From assembly GCA_003427395.1 (NCBI GenBank), contig BFEA01000014.1, positions 488,037 through 517,844 on the forward strand: a stretch of DNA of 29,808 nt, in the 5' to 3' direction. The notes below the pieces were generated by a model. It was not told the DNA's origin, ran no database searches, and worked only from the letters and a program-made list of their open reading frames with translations. Positions 9,568 through 18,531 of this stretch are shown piece by piece (positions within the stretch are counted from its first letter, which is position 1; every line of letters begins with the position of its first letter). The translations under genes and the position numbers were made by a program. Origin of the DNA: Chara braunii. Its lineage: Eukaryota; Streptophyta; Charophyceae; Charales; Characeae.

Positions 9568-10009
9568 TATTGAGTTCGTCTTGTGCCCTCTTCACCTTCC
9601 ATACGAGGTCTATTACAGCCGACCATTCATTGTTAGCGAGCGTAAGCCCTTGAACTGGTGGCGACGGTATTCCAATGAAAGACCTAACGTAGGTACTCCA
9701 CGAGAAATTCGCCCTTAATTGTTGGAGTCTTCTCTTCTCGTCATGCACTATGTTCGAGGCCCGTCGCCAACAACGACCTTTTTCGTCTTCCTTAAACCTA
9801 TGTTGCGGCACGTATATTCCCACATCATACTCATCAAGGTTGATGAAGTAGTAAGTTATGACATACATACCATCAATCCCCCATCCCTGACTCTTTAGAC
9901 CTTCGTATCTCACGATCTCATATGGGATCACTGCTCTCTTCGATATAGAGTTAAGGGAACGGACCAACTTCCGCGACTTCCCCTCCTCTAGCCACCTACA
10001 TCTCCTCAT
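9548..10009 (-). pseudogene. Triplicated unknown domain, copy 3 (last in coding order)
   Basis: 153 residues. From about residue 28 it carries the shared pattern of three tandem copies: PYEI, a spacer, MYVITYYF, EYDVGIYVP, a CWRRA helix with EKRRLQQL, FSWSTYVRSF, then IPSPP and a final helix. The same blocks in the same order are found in 10,395-10,919 and, more diverged, in 11,197-11,616. I do not recognise the family. It would be part of the 5' region of the giant element. The upstream boundary is obscured by frameshifts in 10,010-10,126. Confidence 0.6.
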
Positions 10010-10126
10010 CCTTGGTCAACTCCCTTAGCATGACTCCTAATCCTGCTCTTGATCTTGAAAGTTTTCTCTCTCTTAGTCTCCCATGCAATAATCCTTCACT
10101 GCCCTCATGATTCCAATCAATCTCCC

Positions 10127-10394
10127 TCAGTCATCTCTTATCTCGTGCTCACCTTCTACTCCGAACAGGCCTGTGTCAAGGTAGAGTTCCCCTTCTTGAT
10201 CCTGTAGGCAAGAGGCTCCTCTCTTAATCTTTATCAACCCTGTTTCATCAGATCGAACTCTCCTACACATTGTCGTGCCTAGAGTACGCAAGTCCTCTTG
10301 GGTCCATTCCGTCAAAAGTCTAAGCAGCTCTTGGGACCTCCACCTATCATGATCACGCTGTCTTAGTTAACTTGTTATATCCCCCCCAGGCTGG
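10127..10394 (-). pseudogene. Unknown inter-domain coding segment
   Basis: The phase is open from near 10,390 to 10,127 except for one TAA about 10,370. It encodes an Arg/Glu/Leu-rich segment (RWRSQELLRLL, then TQEDLRTLG) and an acidic tail (YLDTGLFGVEGEHEIRDD). It links copies 2 and 3 of the triplicated domain. No known domain. Confidence 0.4.
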
Positions 10395-10919
10395 CTATTC
10401 TCGTTGCCTCTGGCCATTCGGTTTATAGTGCCGGTTTATGAAATCAATTATTAGACCTCGACCGATGCCTATCAACGCTCCGTAAGGAATCCACGGTCTA
10501 GGCAAGTTTTCAAAAACCCTGATTTCGGTACTCCAAGTGACTTCTTTTTTTAAGGAAAGGAGCCTATCCTTCTCGACCTCTACCACTTCTCTCGCTCTTT
10601 GCCAGCAACTTCCGCACACTAAATCTTCCGACCTCTCCGTTGATAAGTAAATGCCTACGTCTCTTACCTCAGTCCCTAGGAAGCGCGTGGTCATAACATA
10701 GAGTCGGCTTAGTTCCCATGCGCTGTCGACCATCTCATAGGCCTCCACCTCATACGGAAACTCCTCCCTTCTTCCTAGGGTACTCAAGGATGCACACACC
10801 GCATCAAATTTTTCTTGCGGCGGTCGGTTCTTAGCGATGATCTTGTTATCCCACTCTTGAAGTTTCTCTGCAGGCTTCTTATGCCTTACTCGTTCATGAC
10901 CCAACATTTTTTTGGCCAC
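10395..10919 (-). pseudogene. Triplicated unknown domain, copy 2
   Basis: 174 residues. After a Lys-rich start (KKMLGHERVRHKKPAEKL) the domain begins near residue 45: FPYEVEAYE, LYVMTTRFL, VRDVGIYLS, CWQRAREVVEVEKDRLLSL, VTWSTEIRVF, LPRPW and a final helix. It is the closest relative of the copy at 9,548-10,009 (shared PYE, YV-T, DVGIY, CW-RA, EK-RL, WST). It has no stop within it. Family unrecognised. Confidence 0.6.
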
Positions 10920-11196
10920 GCCCGCCTAACACAACCGCGCTCGTTCCCTGACCAGACGATAGTATTTTCTCCTAGAGCTCCCTAGTCTTTCCACCTTCAG
11001 TAGATAACTGATCTCGGTTTGGTTGGTAATTATCCTCAAAGCCAACTCCCTCATACGATCCAAATAAGGTTGTATGAGTTCAAGCTCTTCAACCCAAATA
11101 GATCTATATCAGGAATTCGGAGGGTGCCCTCAACTTTTACCATTCTCTTTTCCACGATAGCCCTAAAGGAGAATTGTTCCCTAAGACCCGACATCC
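10920..11196 (-). pseudogene. Unknown coding segment bridging copies 1 and 2
   Basis: No long single frame exists, but two adjoining phases give protein-like sequence. One is a basic stretch ending VKVEGTLRIPDIDL (about 11,191-11,090). The other is helical: VEELELIQPYLDRMRELAL, then TEISYLLKVERLGSSRRKYY (to about 10,930). They appear to join by a frameshift near 11,090-11,100. This supports an originally continuous coding region. Confidence 0.4.
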
Positions 11197-11616
11197 TTAC
11201 TGACCCCAACTCCTTGCTCTGAGCACCATATTAATTAAAGGCTCCCAGTTCTTGCCGTCAGTAAAACTTTCAGGTAGACTAGGTTTTGGAACCCCATAGA
11301 ATAGGACCGGTGATGAGTCACTGATTACTTTCTCCCCTCTCCTTTCTAATTGCTTGCTTTCCTGGCTGATGACGCTTTTAATCCAGTTTCTAAGCGACTC
11401 TCGTTCAATTCCCCTCTCTCTCAATAGAGGTATATAAGGCCTAATGTCGTATTCCCCTGTATCAAGGTGTTTTACCATAAGGACATAGGCTTTCCCAGGA
11501 GCGTGGCGTTCCTCCAGCGATATACAGCTTTCTATTTTGTAAGGAAACGGCCCCCCGCTAGTAATAGGGACTAAGGCGTCTAGGACCGCTGTGACCCTAG
11601 GGCAATAACCTGACAT
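11197..11616 (-). pseudogene. Triplicated unknown domain, copy 1 (most diverged)
   Basis: 139 residues from ATG; the phase is open only a short way upstream. Blocks match the other two copies: FPYKIESCI, AYVLMVKHL, EYDIRPYIP, a helix with NWIKSVISQESKQLE, then VPKPSLP and a final helix. The WST block is lost (reads DSSPVLFYG). It lies just downstream of a 28-bp tandem duplication that may have caused the frame break from the 610-codon frame. Confidence 0.55.
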
Positions 11617-11668
11617 TTTCCATTCCCTATCCTCTTATCGTTACCCTTCTGCGCCTTCGTCCTCACAG

Positions 11669-11719
11669 GCAGTTTCACCGAGGTCACTCTACACAAGCAG
11701 TTTCACCGAGGTCACTCTA
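11669..11719. repeat. Direct repeat, 23 bp with 28-bp period
   Basis: The 23-bp motif starting GCAGTTTCACCGAGG occurs at 11,669-11,691 and 11,697-11,719. A 28-bp tandem duplication is not a multiple of three, so it shifts the frame exactly where the 610-codon phase ends (stop at 11,712). One copy looks like a later duplication. Confidence 0.75.
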
Positions 11720-13541
11720 GGCTCATCCGGACCCCCAGTTGTGGCCATCGTCCCTCGACATAATCTTCTATTTTGGTAGCGCTCCTGAAGTACCCTACCC
11801 TTTCCTCAGGAAAATTTGCGGCGTCTTCCCACTCTTCCCGGTCATCGTCCCTTAATCGTTCCCACTCGGCTAGATCCCAATCTTCTTCCCTGTACTCTAT
11901 GTCCTCGTCGTTTTCTGCCTCTGTCCCTTCGTAGTATGTCCGGAGTTCGAAGAACCCAATGAGTGACCCTTCCCTAACCGACGAGTCGTATCCAGGAGTC
12001 CCGTATAACTCGGCTATACCAGCTAGGTGGCTCGGCGGCTCCCTCAGGGCTCTATCCAAAGCGGTCCAGAACTCGGCCGGTTGATCAAACCTTGGCACCT
12101 CTCTGAGACCTCTAGGTGAAATAGCTCTAATTAGCTCTACCAATTCTAAAGCCAACTCCCCAAACCTGGGCCCTTCCTTCCAGAGCGCGTAGTAGGCGTG
12201 ATTTTCGTCACTGTTCCTCAAAAGGTTTCTAATCTCGAGGAAGGCTCGGTAGACCTCAATAAGGCGGCCAAGCCCCCCTAGAAAGCCTTCCAAGACAAAA
12301 CCCAGGACGGGCAGCCTCAAAGCTTGTTCGGGTTGGGGCAAGAACCCTTCTCTAGCCAGTTGAAGCGAGACCACTACCGACCTATAGTCCCTGTCGTAGC
12401 AGCGTTCCTTCCCCCTTAGCTTGTCGACCACTTCCTGCAGTATACGTCGCGCTGTTACCTCGTCTGCCCAAGTATGAGAGTCGAGACTCGGAATTACCCC
12501 TAACACCGGATCCCACTGACTTCGTTGTACGGCTTGGAAAACTATGTTCGCTAGAACGGAAGACTGATAGTAGAGGAAACCTCTGACCGTCAATTCCAGG
12601 GATTCTTCTATTAGCCTGCCTCTCCTGTCGAACTCACACCCTACCTGGGGCGCGACCAGAAACCAGACCCCCGACCTCAACAGGATAGATCTCCACTCCT
12701 TATCTACTTTATCCAGATATCCTCGCCTTATAGCTTACCCGGGTAAGGTAAATTCCACCCAATCTTCTCCAAAGAACTCGGGTTCCCTATAGTCGAAGTG
12801 GCAAAGCTCAACTGGGTGCTCTATCTCGTCGTGAGGCATCTAGTCGTCCGCGGAGCTCTCGTCTAAAATCCTGCCTCTGTCTATCTCCCCACTTGTCTCC
12901 GCTCTCCTTACCTCGTCTCTGACCCTGAACACGATTCTGCGCAACTGTCTACGTGTGGGAATCGCTCGGTCTAGACAATAAGTAAGTAACCAGGCTAGCT
13001 CGACGACAGTTATCCTAAACTGTGTTGCCCTCTGTACTACAGCGAGTAGCCTCTGATGTCTTTCCTCATCGCCAAAGACTACTTCTGTGAGGAATCTAGG
13101 AACGATAACCGCTCTGACAGACGTAGCTCTAGGGAGCTCCCAGTCGTACACAAAACGCACCGTGTACAAGGCTACCGAGTCGGCTCCGCTCCTCTCCACA
13201 AACTCACTGAACACTCTCGCACCGAATCTACGTGCTAATGATATCAGGCATAAGAGAGTGTGACGGGCAGTCTCTGTCACTAGATACCTCCACTCCTCCT
13301 CTGAAAGATATAGTCTAACGCTCACTTCTGCGCGAAGAGGTTCGCTAGCCCTGTCCCTTCTAACACACACTCTAGGCTCCGCCTCAATTCTCACCCACAG
13401 GAAGACGCCCTCGCGTATGACTCGACCTCGCTGTTCAGACGGCCTATGCTTGCTCGATCCTTCCAACGGAAGACTAATGACATCACATAAGCCGCTCCGT
13501 TCAACGAGATGTACTTGAGACTCCGATTCGATGTAAAACAT
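11712..13541 (-). pseudogene. 610-codon frame of unknown function, two in-frame stops
   Basis: From ATG at 13541 one phase runs 610 codons to a stop at 11,712, cut only by TAG at 12,840-12,842 and TAA at 12,735-12,737. The first 233 residues look globular (Arg-rich, several Cys, LYLSEEEWRYLV). The last third has long Leu-rich helices (LALELVELIRAI) and ends in a very acidic stretch (about 11,830-11,930: EAENDEDIEYREEDWDLAEW). The stop spacing and shared composition on either side indicate one former protein. It would be the first product after the LTR, primer site and leader. Tat/Ogre and some other giant plant elements carry an extra ORF upstream of Gag, but I see no motif that identifies this one. 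Confidence 0.6.
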
Positions 13542-14407
13542 TCCTAAGCAAAATAAAAAAATGGTTCTCTCTCACTATGTCACTCCCTGTGCCACTCTCA
13601 GACTGTTGAGCTCACAGACCCCCACGACAGGCCTCCTCTGATCACCCCTGTATCCCTTCAAGACGACAACAGGCCTAGAAGAGAACCGCCCTCTGGCGTA
13701 TCCCTCCCTACCCTCGTGTCAAGAAGGAGGTCGGATCAATGTGCCATCGTCACTGGCCTACCTTCCCTATCGCGACCTGAGCATGAGCCGACCGACTCAT
13801 GTGCTCTAGGGTAAACCGAAGTCACATGTGAATAGGGAGGCGGTGTCTCACTCGTGCATCCTCACTCCTATTCATGCCTCTACTCGGCCCACCTCAGGCA
13901 TGGTCTCACATCCCAACTCGTGCTGTGAATCAATCCCCCCTGCTATCCATCAGAATCGACTAGCCTGTCTAGTCCCTGCCCAACTCCTTGCAAATCCGGG
14001 GCGCTTCTCCCCTCCCCTTCAGTCCCTTCAAGTTGTCCCCTGCTCACGATTCTCTCTCTTAGATTCAATATCTGGGTGGACTGACCAAAGGGTAGGGAAA
14101 ATCAGAATGACATCCCTCGATCACAAGGACGGCAACAGGAATAAAATGCATGAAAGACGAGAAGAAAGCAGGAATCAACGAAACCACGAAATGCAGAAAT
14201 CACAATCTCACCGGTGAATGTCGATCATAGGTCGATGGGGGTGTCGTCTGCCCGCTCGTGCCCGTACTGTCCAACGTCTCACTTGGGCATTCAGACCACT
14301 TGCCAACTGCTTAGCCTCCTCCATCTGCCCTGTCCCAGTCACATCCCTGTCCTGATCCTCTCACATCCCCGCCGTTACAGGCGGACCGAAGTCTCGAGAG
14401 GTAGCCT
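13542..14407 (-). other. Leader between primer-binding site and first ATG
   Basis: About 870 nt without convincing coding potential lie between the primer-binding site and the ATG at 13541. It would hold the packaging signal and the RNA leader of the element. Short plus-strand open frames here (13,828-14,217) have no recognisable content. Confidence 0.45.
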
Positions 14408-14425
14408 TCCCCGGCAATGGCGCCA
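14408..14425 (-). other. Primer-binding site, tRNA-Asp type
   Basis: On the minus strand the sequence is TGGCGCCATTGCCGGGGA, starting one base after the CGACA end of the LTR. The 3' end of plant tRNA-Asp(GTC) would pair with TGGCGCCGTTGCCGGGGA, so 17 of 18 bases match. tRNA-Asp sites of this kind are known from Athila-type plant elements. The position next to the LTR end fixes both the LTR boundary and the minus-strand orientation. Confidence 0.88.
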
Positions 14426-14894
14426 CTGTCGACCGGTAGAAGGGGTCTGCCGGCACGCCTTCCGAACCCTATGCCTCGCACCACGTCTATCACCCGCAGG
14501 AGGGTCGGTCGGGGCTCCTATAACCTGCACAAAACATGTCAGTCCACATTAGCAAATACAAGTACTGTAGCCGACCGTGACCAATACAAGAAGGAACTCA
14601 TAAGACACTGTCTGGAAGAAATAACAAAAGTAGTTGCATTCAGTCCAAAACAATGGGATGTGAAACACTCGTTCCGGCCTCAGCCGTACACCTCGCCCCT
14701 GTGTCTGAGAAGTCGGTCTGAGTCCCTACAGACCTAGTCAACAAACGTCGCATAATCCTCCTCCCGATTAGGTGGCGCCTGTAATGCGCCCGTCGATCCC
14801 AAGGAACAATGCTCGAACTCTCAGTGTCAGAAGTAGCCTCCCTCGCCCATCGGGGCCAAAGCTCCAGATCCGCCGTCACCATAGTTCGGGTGTG

Positions 14895-15068
14895 CCCCTT
14901 CGGAAAACCTGCTTCTCAAAAGTACCCGCTCGAGAAGCCCCCTTCGGACGTACCCCTTCGGAAAGCCCACTTCACGAAAGTACCCCCTCGAGAAGCCCCC
15001 TTCGGACGTACCCCTTCGGAAAGCCCACTTCACGAAAATACCCCCTCGAGAAGCCCCCCCCGGACGTA
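14895..15068. repeat. 58-bp minisatellite x 3 inside LTR A
   Basis: Units starting CCCCTTCGG begin at 14,895, 14,953 and 15,011, with a fourth truncated at 15,069. Each unit includes CGAGAAGCCCCCTTCGGACG. The partner LTR has the same block (about 26,980-27,160). The repeats create long artefactual open frames on both strands. Confidence 0.9.
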
Positions 15069-15084
15069 CCCCTTCGGGATAGTG

Positions 15085-15420
15085 TCCCTTCGGTAAAATG
15101 TATCCACTCGGTAAAGTACCCGCACGGTAAAGTCTTCGCACAACGAAGTACCCTCTCGGTAAAGTACCCGCACGGTAAAGTCTACGCGCGGCGAAGTACC
15201 CGCTCGGTAAAATGTACCCTCTCCGTAAGCGTGACCACACGGTACAATGGTCGCTCGTTAAAACGTCCGTTCGGCAAAAGTGATCACTCGGCAAAATAGC
15301 CGNTCGGTAAAACGTCCTCTCAGCAGTAGTGACCANACGGTACGAAGGCCGCTCGGTAAAACGTCCTCTCGGTAGTAGTGACCACACGGAACGAAGGCCG
15401 CTCTGGAAAACGTCCTCTCA
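15085..15420. repeat. Degenerate CGGTAAA minisatellite inside LTR A
   Basis: CGGTAAA or a close variant recurs roughly every 15-35 bp, often preceded by CACT or CGCT and followed by a GTACCC or CGTCC spacer. Compared with LTR B, copy A has an extra ~32-bp unit and lacks a ~16-bp piece, typical of replication slippage. Confidence 0.75.
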
Positions 15421-16039
15421 GGAGCAGGCCCACTTCAGTCTAGCGTCCCCTTCCGTGCCCCAGAGCCCCCACAGTAATCGACGACCGTGTGCAGGCCGAC
15501 TCTCCAACCGTAAAGAAAGGCCCCATTCGACCTGCTCGGTGGCCCGTCAGCAGCCCCCCTAGGTAGTCCACTTCACCTGATGGGTGCACGCGGTCAGAAG
15601 GGTGGCACAATCCGGTGGTTCGGACGCGCACTCAAAGACGCTGCCTTGGGTGACGCTCGGGCACTGCAGGCTGACTGTGTCGTATCTGCGCTTGATGCAC
15701 AGCGGAAAGGAGCTCTTCCACGCTGATCCCGCTAGTGAGCGAGTGTGATCTCATTGTTCTGCTGGCGCAGTCGCTCACGGGCTCCCGCAGCTGCGCGATC
15801 GTACACGTGGCCACACATGGTGTTCTCCCTCTCGAATGTGTGGACATTCGCATGGCATCACGCGCCCTCCCCGCAGCTCGTATCCGCAGGTCCGCGAAGG
15901 TATGCGGCTAGCAGTGTAGCGAGCAGCTCCTTCCCGACTGCCCGGTCAAGTCGTGCGTGAGCGCGCGTTAGTGCGCGCTTCTCCCTAGCTGTCTCGTTCT
16001 CCCCCCCCCCGTACGCGCGGGTGCGTGATAAAGTGTGAG

Positions 16040-16230
16040 GCTTCCCCGCGGTGCTCCTCCCTCGTGCGCGAGTGCCACGATGATGTGCAACGCTCCCCCT
16101 CGGTGCTCCTCTCACGTTCGCGGGTGCGCGATAGAACGCACGGCTTCCCCGCGGTGTTCCTCGCACGTGCGCGGGCGCGTGATAGAACGCGCGGCTTCCC
16201 CGCGGTGCTCCTCTCACGTGCACGGTACCG
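16040..16230. repeat. 51-bp minisatellite x 4 inside LTR A
   Basis: Units beginning GCTTCCCCGCGGTGCTCCTC start at 16,040, 16,092, 16,143 and 16,194 (the second reads GCTCCCCC). Each holds a CACGTGCGCGGG core and ATAGAACGC tail. LTR B has six units. Confidence 0.88.
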
Positions 16231-16319
16231 GCGTGCGATGGGGCGCAATGTCGCGCACACCTCCCCCTTCGTTAAACCCACCTTCCGCGAATGCGCGTGC
16301 AGTAGCGAGCGCCCGGTGT

Positions 16320-16591
16320 CCGCTGGTATGCGTGTGCGAGCGCGCAGATGTGCGCAAATGTGTGTGGGAGCGTGAGTGGGATGTGCGCAAGGGTGGGCCC
16401 GTGTGTGCGCAGATGTGAGTAAGTGTGGGCAGTCGTGCGCGCAGATGTGTCCGAGTGTACACGCTTGCATACGAGAGTGTGCGCAGTTGTGGGCGCAAGT
16501 GTGCACGCGCTCACCTGTGCGCAAGTGTGTGCGGCGATAACTATCCCGTACGCTGTTCTCTCTTCGCGTGATGGCGCGCGCTTGCGCGCGC
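16320..16591. repeat. Alternating purine-pyrimidine GTGCGC-rich stretch
   Basis: Many short GTGTGCGC/TGTGCGCA motifs give long alternating purine-pyrimidine runs, a composition that favours Z-DNA. It ends in a GC-only palindrome at 16,574-16,591 (8-bp stem GGCGCGCGC-type, 2-nt loop) that is not conserved in LTR B. Confidence 0.6.
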
Positions 16592-17508
16592 GATAACGCA
16601 CGCTCCCTTTCAGTGCGCACGGCTTGTGCGTGGTTACCTGGCGCGCTGTCTCCCGTACTCCAGTCCTCCTGTGGCTCGTGCGTCCCGTCCATTCGCACCC
16701 TGCCTTTCTCGTGTCTCTCATGCGCCCCTCCTCCTGTGCGCCTGATCTCACATGTGAGAAGTCCATGCCCGCCTCTTGTGCGCCTGTACGTGCATGCGAA
16801 GAATGTCCCGCGTCTGGGCCCAGTTGGGCTTAAGTACTCTGTCGGGCCCTTCTCACAAGTGTGTGTTCCGGCCTTGGGTGCACCGAGGCAGCCGACAACT
16901 TGCAGCGCCTCGGTACCTGGCCTATGCCCGGGCCTGATTGGGCTCTCGAAAAGTCCCCGGCGGAAAGGGCCTTCCAGTCGGGAACTGGGCCCTTTGCAGC
17001 GCCCTGGTGCCGCAACTGTCCCCGAGCCTGTCCCAGGCCTGCCCGTGGCCTAGGCAGTCCCCACGTAGCAGCGGTACCGCCCTTAGGGAAAAATCCAGGC
17101 GGGCCCCGCAAGTGAAAATTGGTCGCCTCACCCGCGTCCCGGCGGGACCGCGCCTTCGGAAGGGAACTCGACTGGTCCAATGGGGCCCCTTGCCCGTGGT
17201 GTCGACCCACGCCATGGTGGGTGAGTTCCGGCCGGATAAAGTAGGCCCCTCGTTTGCAGCGTCGGTCTGCTTCATGGTCGGTGTGTCCCGGTCATGTGAA
17301 ATAACGTCGAGTGATGATATCGCCGCGCGGTTCTCCGGCGTGCCCTCACGCTGCCTGGTAGGTAAATGTCGTCTGCCGAGTTGGTCCCGGTGTGGGTTCG
17401 CGGCACAGTTGATGAAGCCCGGCCAGGTAGAATATTGTTGGGTGAGGGTCTCGTCGCGTGCCCTCGAAAAGGAAGTAAAGGGCGGCGTAGCATTGGAGCC
17501 ACCCGACA

Positions 17509-17967
17509 GCGGGTGCGCTTCCCGCCCATGTCCAAACCTGGGTGACTGGGTCCCATCGACCTATCTGACCCCAGGGGAGCCCGTGCCGCGCCGTTCGCAC
17601 GGACTCGACGAGTCCGACAACGACGCCTGAAAGGTTGAACCTACCTCCGGGACCTCCACCCCCAAGGGCCACGCTAACCCTGCGCTTTGGGGAGTGGAAC
17701 TCCGCCCCTGTCGGCCTCGTTTTTCTTCTCGTCTCTCGTTTTTATTTTCTTTCTTTCCGAAAAAGGATGACGGTCGGGCCGTAGGATACCACCCTCCCTT
17801 CATCCGCCTTCGGCGACATCTCAAATCCCCGCCCTTGGATCTCGGGCCGAAGCCAGAGTCCCCCGTTTCATCCGGATGACTCAACCCCCACGGCCAAAAA
17901 TCCTCGGCCACGCCCCCAATAACTCCTATCGGCGTTTGAAGTACGGAAGGCCGTGCGGGGCGTGAGG
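17509..17967. other. Non-coding stretch flanking LTR A
   Basis: No gene is recognisable. A perfect 7-bp hairpin with 3-nt loop, CGGACTC-GAC-GAGTCCG, lies at 17,600-17,616. A pyrimidine-rich tract runs at 17,705-17,760. If the site at 17,969 is a real primer-binding site, this stretch would be the 3' part of another LTR, but its CA end is not obvious. Confidence 0.35.
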
Positions 17968-17968
17968 T

Positions 17969-17980
17969 TGCTATCAGAGC
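17969..17980 (+). other. Possible initiator-Met tRNA primer-binding site
   Basis: TGCTATCAGAGC differs by one base from TGGTATCAGAGC, the usual primer-binding site of many plant LTR retrotransposons. The following bases TGGTTT are loosely like the next part of the tRNA complement. No clear LTR end or partner LTR is seen, so this is tentative. Confidence 0.35.
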
Positions 17981-18432
17981 TGGTTTGTTTCGGCTCAGAG
18001 GTTTCCTTGGGTCAGCTGTCCATTTGTGTTAAAAATCTGTTTTATTTGTATAAATTCTCTTTCCTTCCTTCTTTTTGTCTGTGTTGAGTACGGATAGGCT
18101 GGCACCTCGGCGCCGCCGGACAGCAAATGCTAATCAGAGCCAACCAGCGTGGCGACGGCGAAACCAACCTCTCATTATGGTGGAACCCGAATAGGGAGTG
18201 GATAATCATTCGGGGATGAATGACCATCCCCTGTACTTTGTTCTCCTCCCTCCGAAGTTCCTATCTTCTCCGAAGATGAAAAGGACCCACGCTGTTGAGC
18301 GCATCGGTCCGGCACCGCACGCGCCGGCGCGGGACCCTCTCGGCCACGTCACGCAGGAGTTGGATCAACATCGACATAACACGCCAATGGAGCTTCCTTA
18401 GGCCGCTTCGGCCGAGTGCGCCAGCAACACCT
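17981..18432. other. Non-coding stretch after possible primer site
   Basis: No recognisable protein is encoded. There is an AT-rich patch near 18,030-18,080 and a small inverted repeat TCATTC/GAATGA near 18,207-18,225. If the primer site at 17,969 is real this would be the leader of a plus-strand element whose body is lost. Confidence 0.3.
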
Positions 18433-18469
18433 CTCGCGAGCCCCTACGACAGGATAGGGCCTACGCGAG
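18433..18469. repeat. Imperfect stem-loop
   Basis: CTCGCG and CCCTA on the left pair with TAGGG and CGCGAG on the right, with small bulges between the two helices. It is part of a stem-loop-dense region. Confidence 0.55.
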
Positions 18470-18509
18470 GCATGACTTAGCTCCACCTTACGGGAGTTGT
18501 CACCTCCCA

Positions 18510-18531
18510 TCGGTGGGCGTGTCCCCACCGA
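18510..18531. repeat. Stem-loop, 8-bp perfect stem
   Basis: TCGGTGGG (18,510-18,517) pairs with CCCACCGA (18,524-18,531) around a 6-nt loop. Confidence 0.6.

Larger units (their letters stand above)
2049..17508 (-). mobile_element. Giant decayed Ty3/gypsy-type LTR retrotransposon (5' LTR to chromodomain)
   Basis: Read on the minus strand, the order is: LTR (17,508-14,427), one base, tRNA-Asp primer-binding site, ~870-nt leader, ~5.4 kb of coding-like sequence of unknown function, a capsid-like domain, Gag with zinc knuckle, protease, RT, RNase H, integrase and chromodomain. PR-RT-RH-IN order is that of Ty3/gypsy (Metaviridae), and a chromodomain after integrase is typical of chromoviruses. 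Gag and the distal pol frame lie in the same phase, broken by stops and a few indels. The 3' LTR is not visible in 1-2,048, so the left end is undefined. No LTR is visible between the unknown 5' coding part and Gag, which favours one element over two nested ones. A chimera remains possible. Confidence 0.6.
14427..17508 (-). mobile_element. LTR of element A (5' LTR, minus orientation)
   Basis: In minus orientation it starts TGTCGGGTGG and ends GGTCGACA, giving TGTCG...CGACA terminal inverted ends, followed at once by the primer-binding site. The same sequence recurs inverted at 24,484-27,625; a 60-bp sample (16,861-16,920 versus 25,071-25,130) is identical. At 3.1 kb it is long for an LTR. It contains three minisatellite blocks and a GC/CA-rich alternating stretch. 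It holds no gene; apparent open frames come from the repeats and GC bias. Two undetermined bases (15,303 and 15,336) are both T in the partner LTR. Confidence 0.8.

Noticed and set aside
14827-15387. Open frames of 95-186 residues on both strands over the LTR minisatellites
   Set aside because: They exist in several phases on both strands at once and are made of repeat units (58-bp and CGGTAAA). Artefacts of repetition, not proteins.
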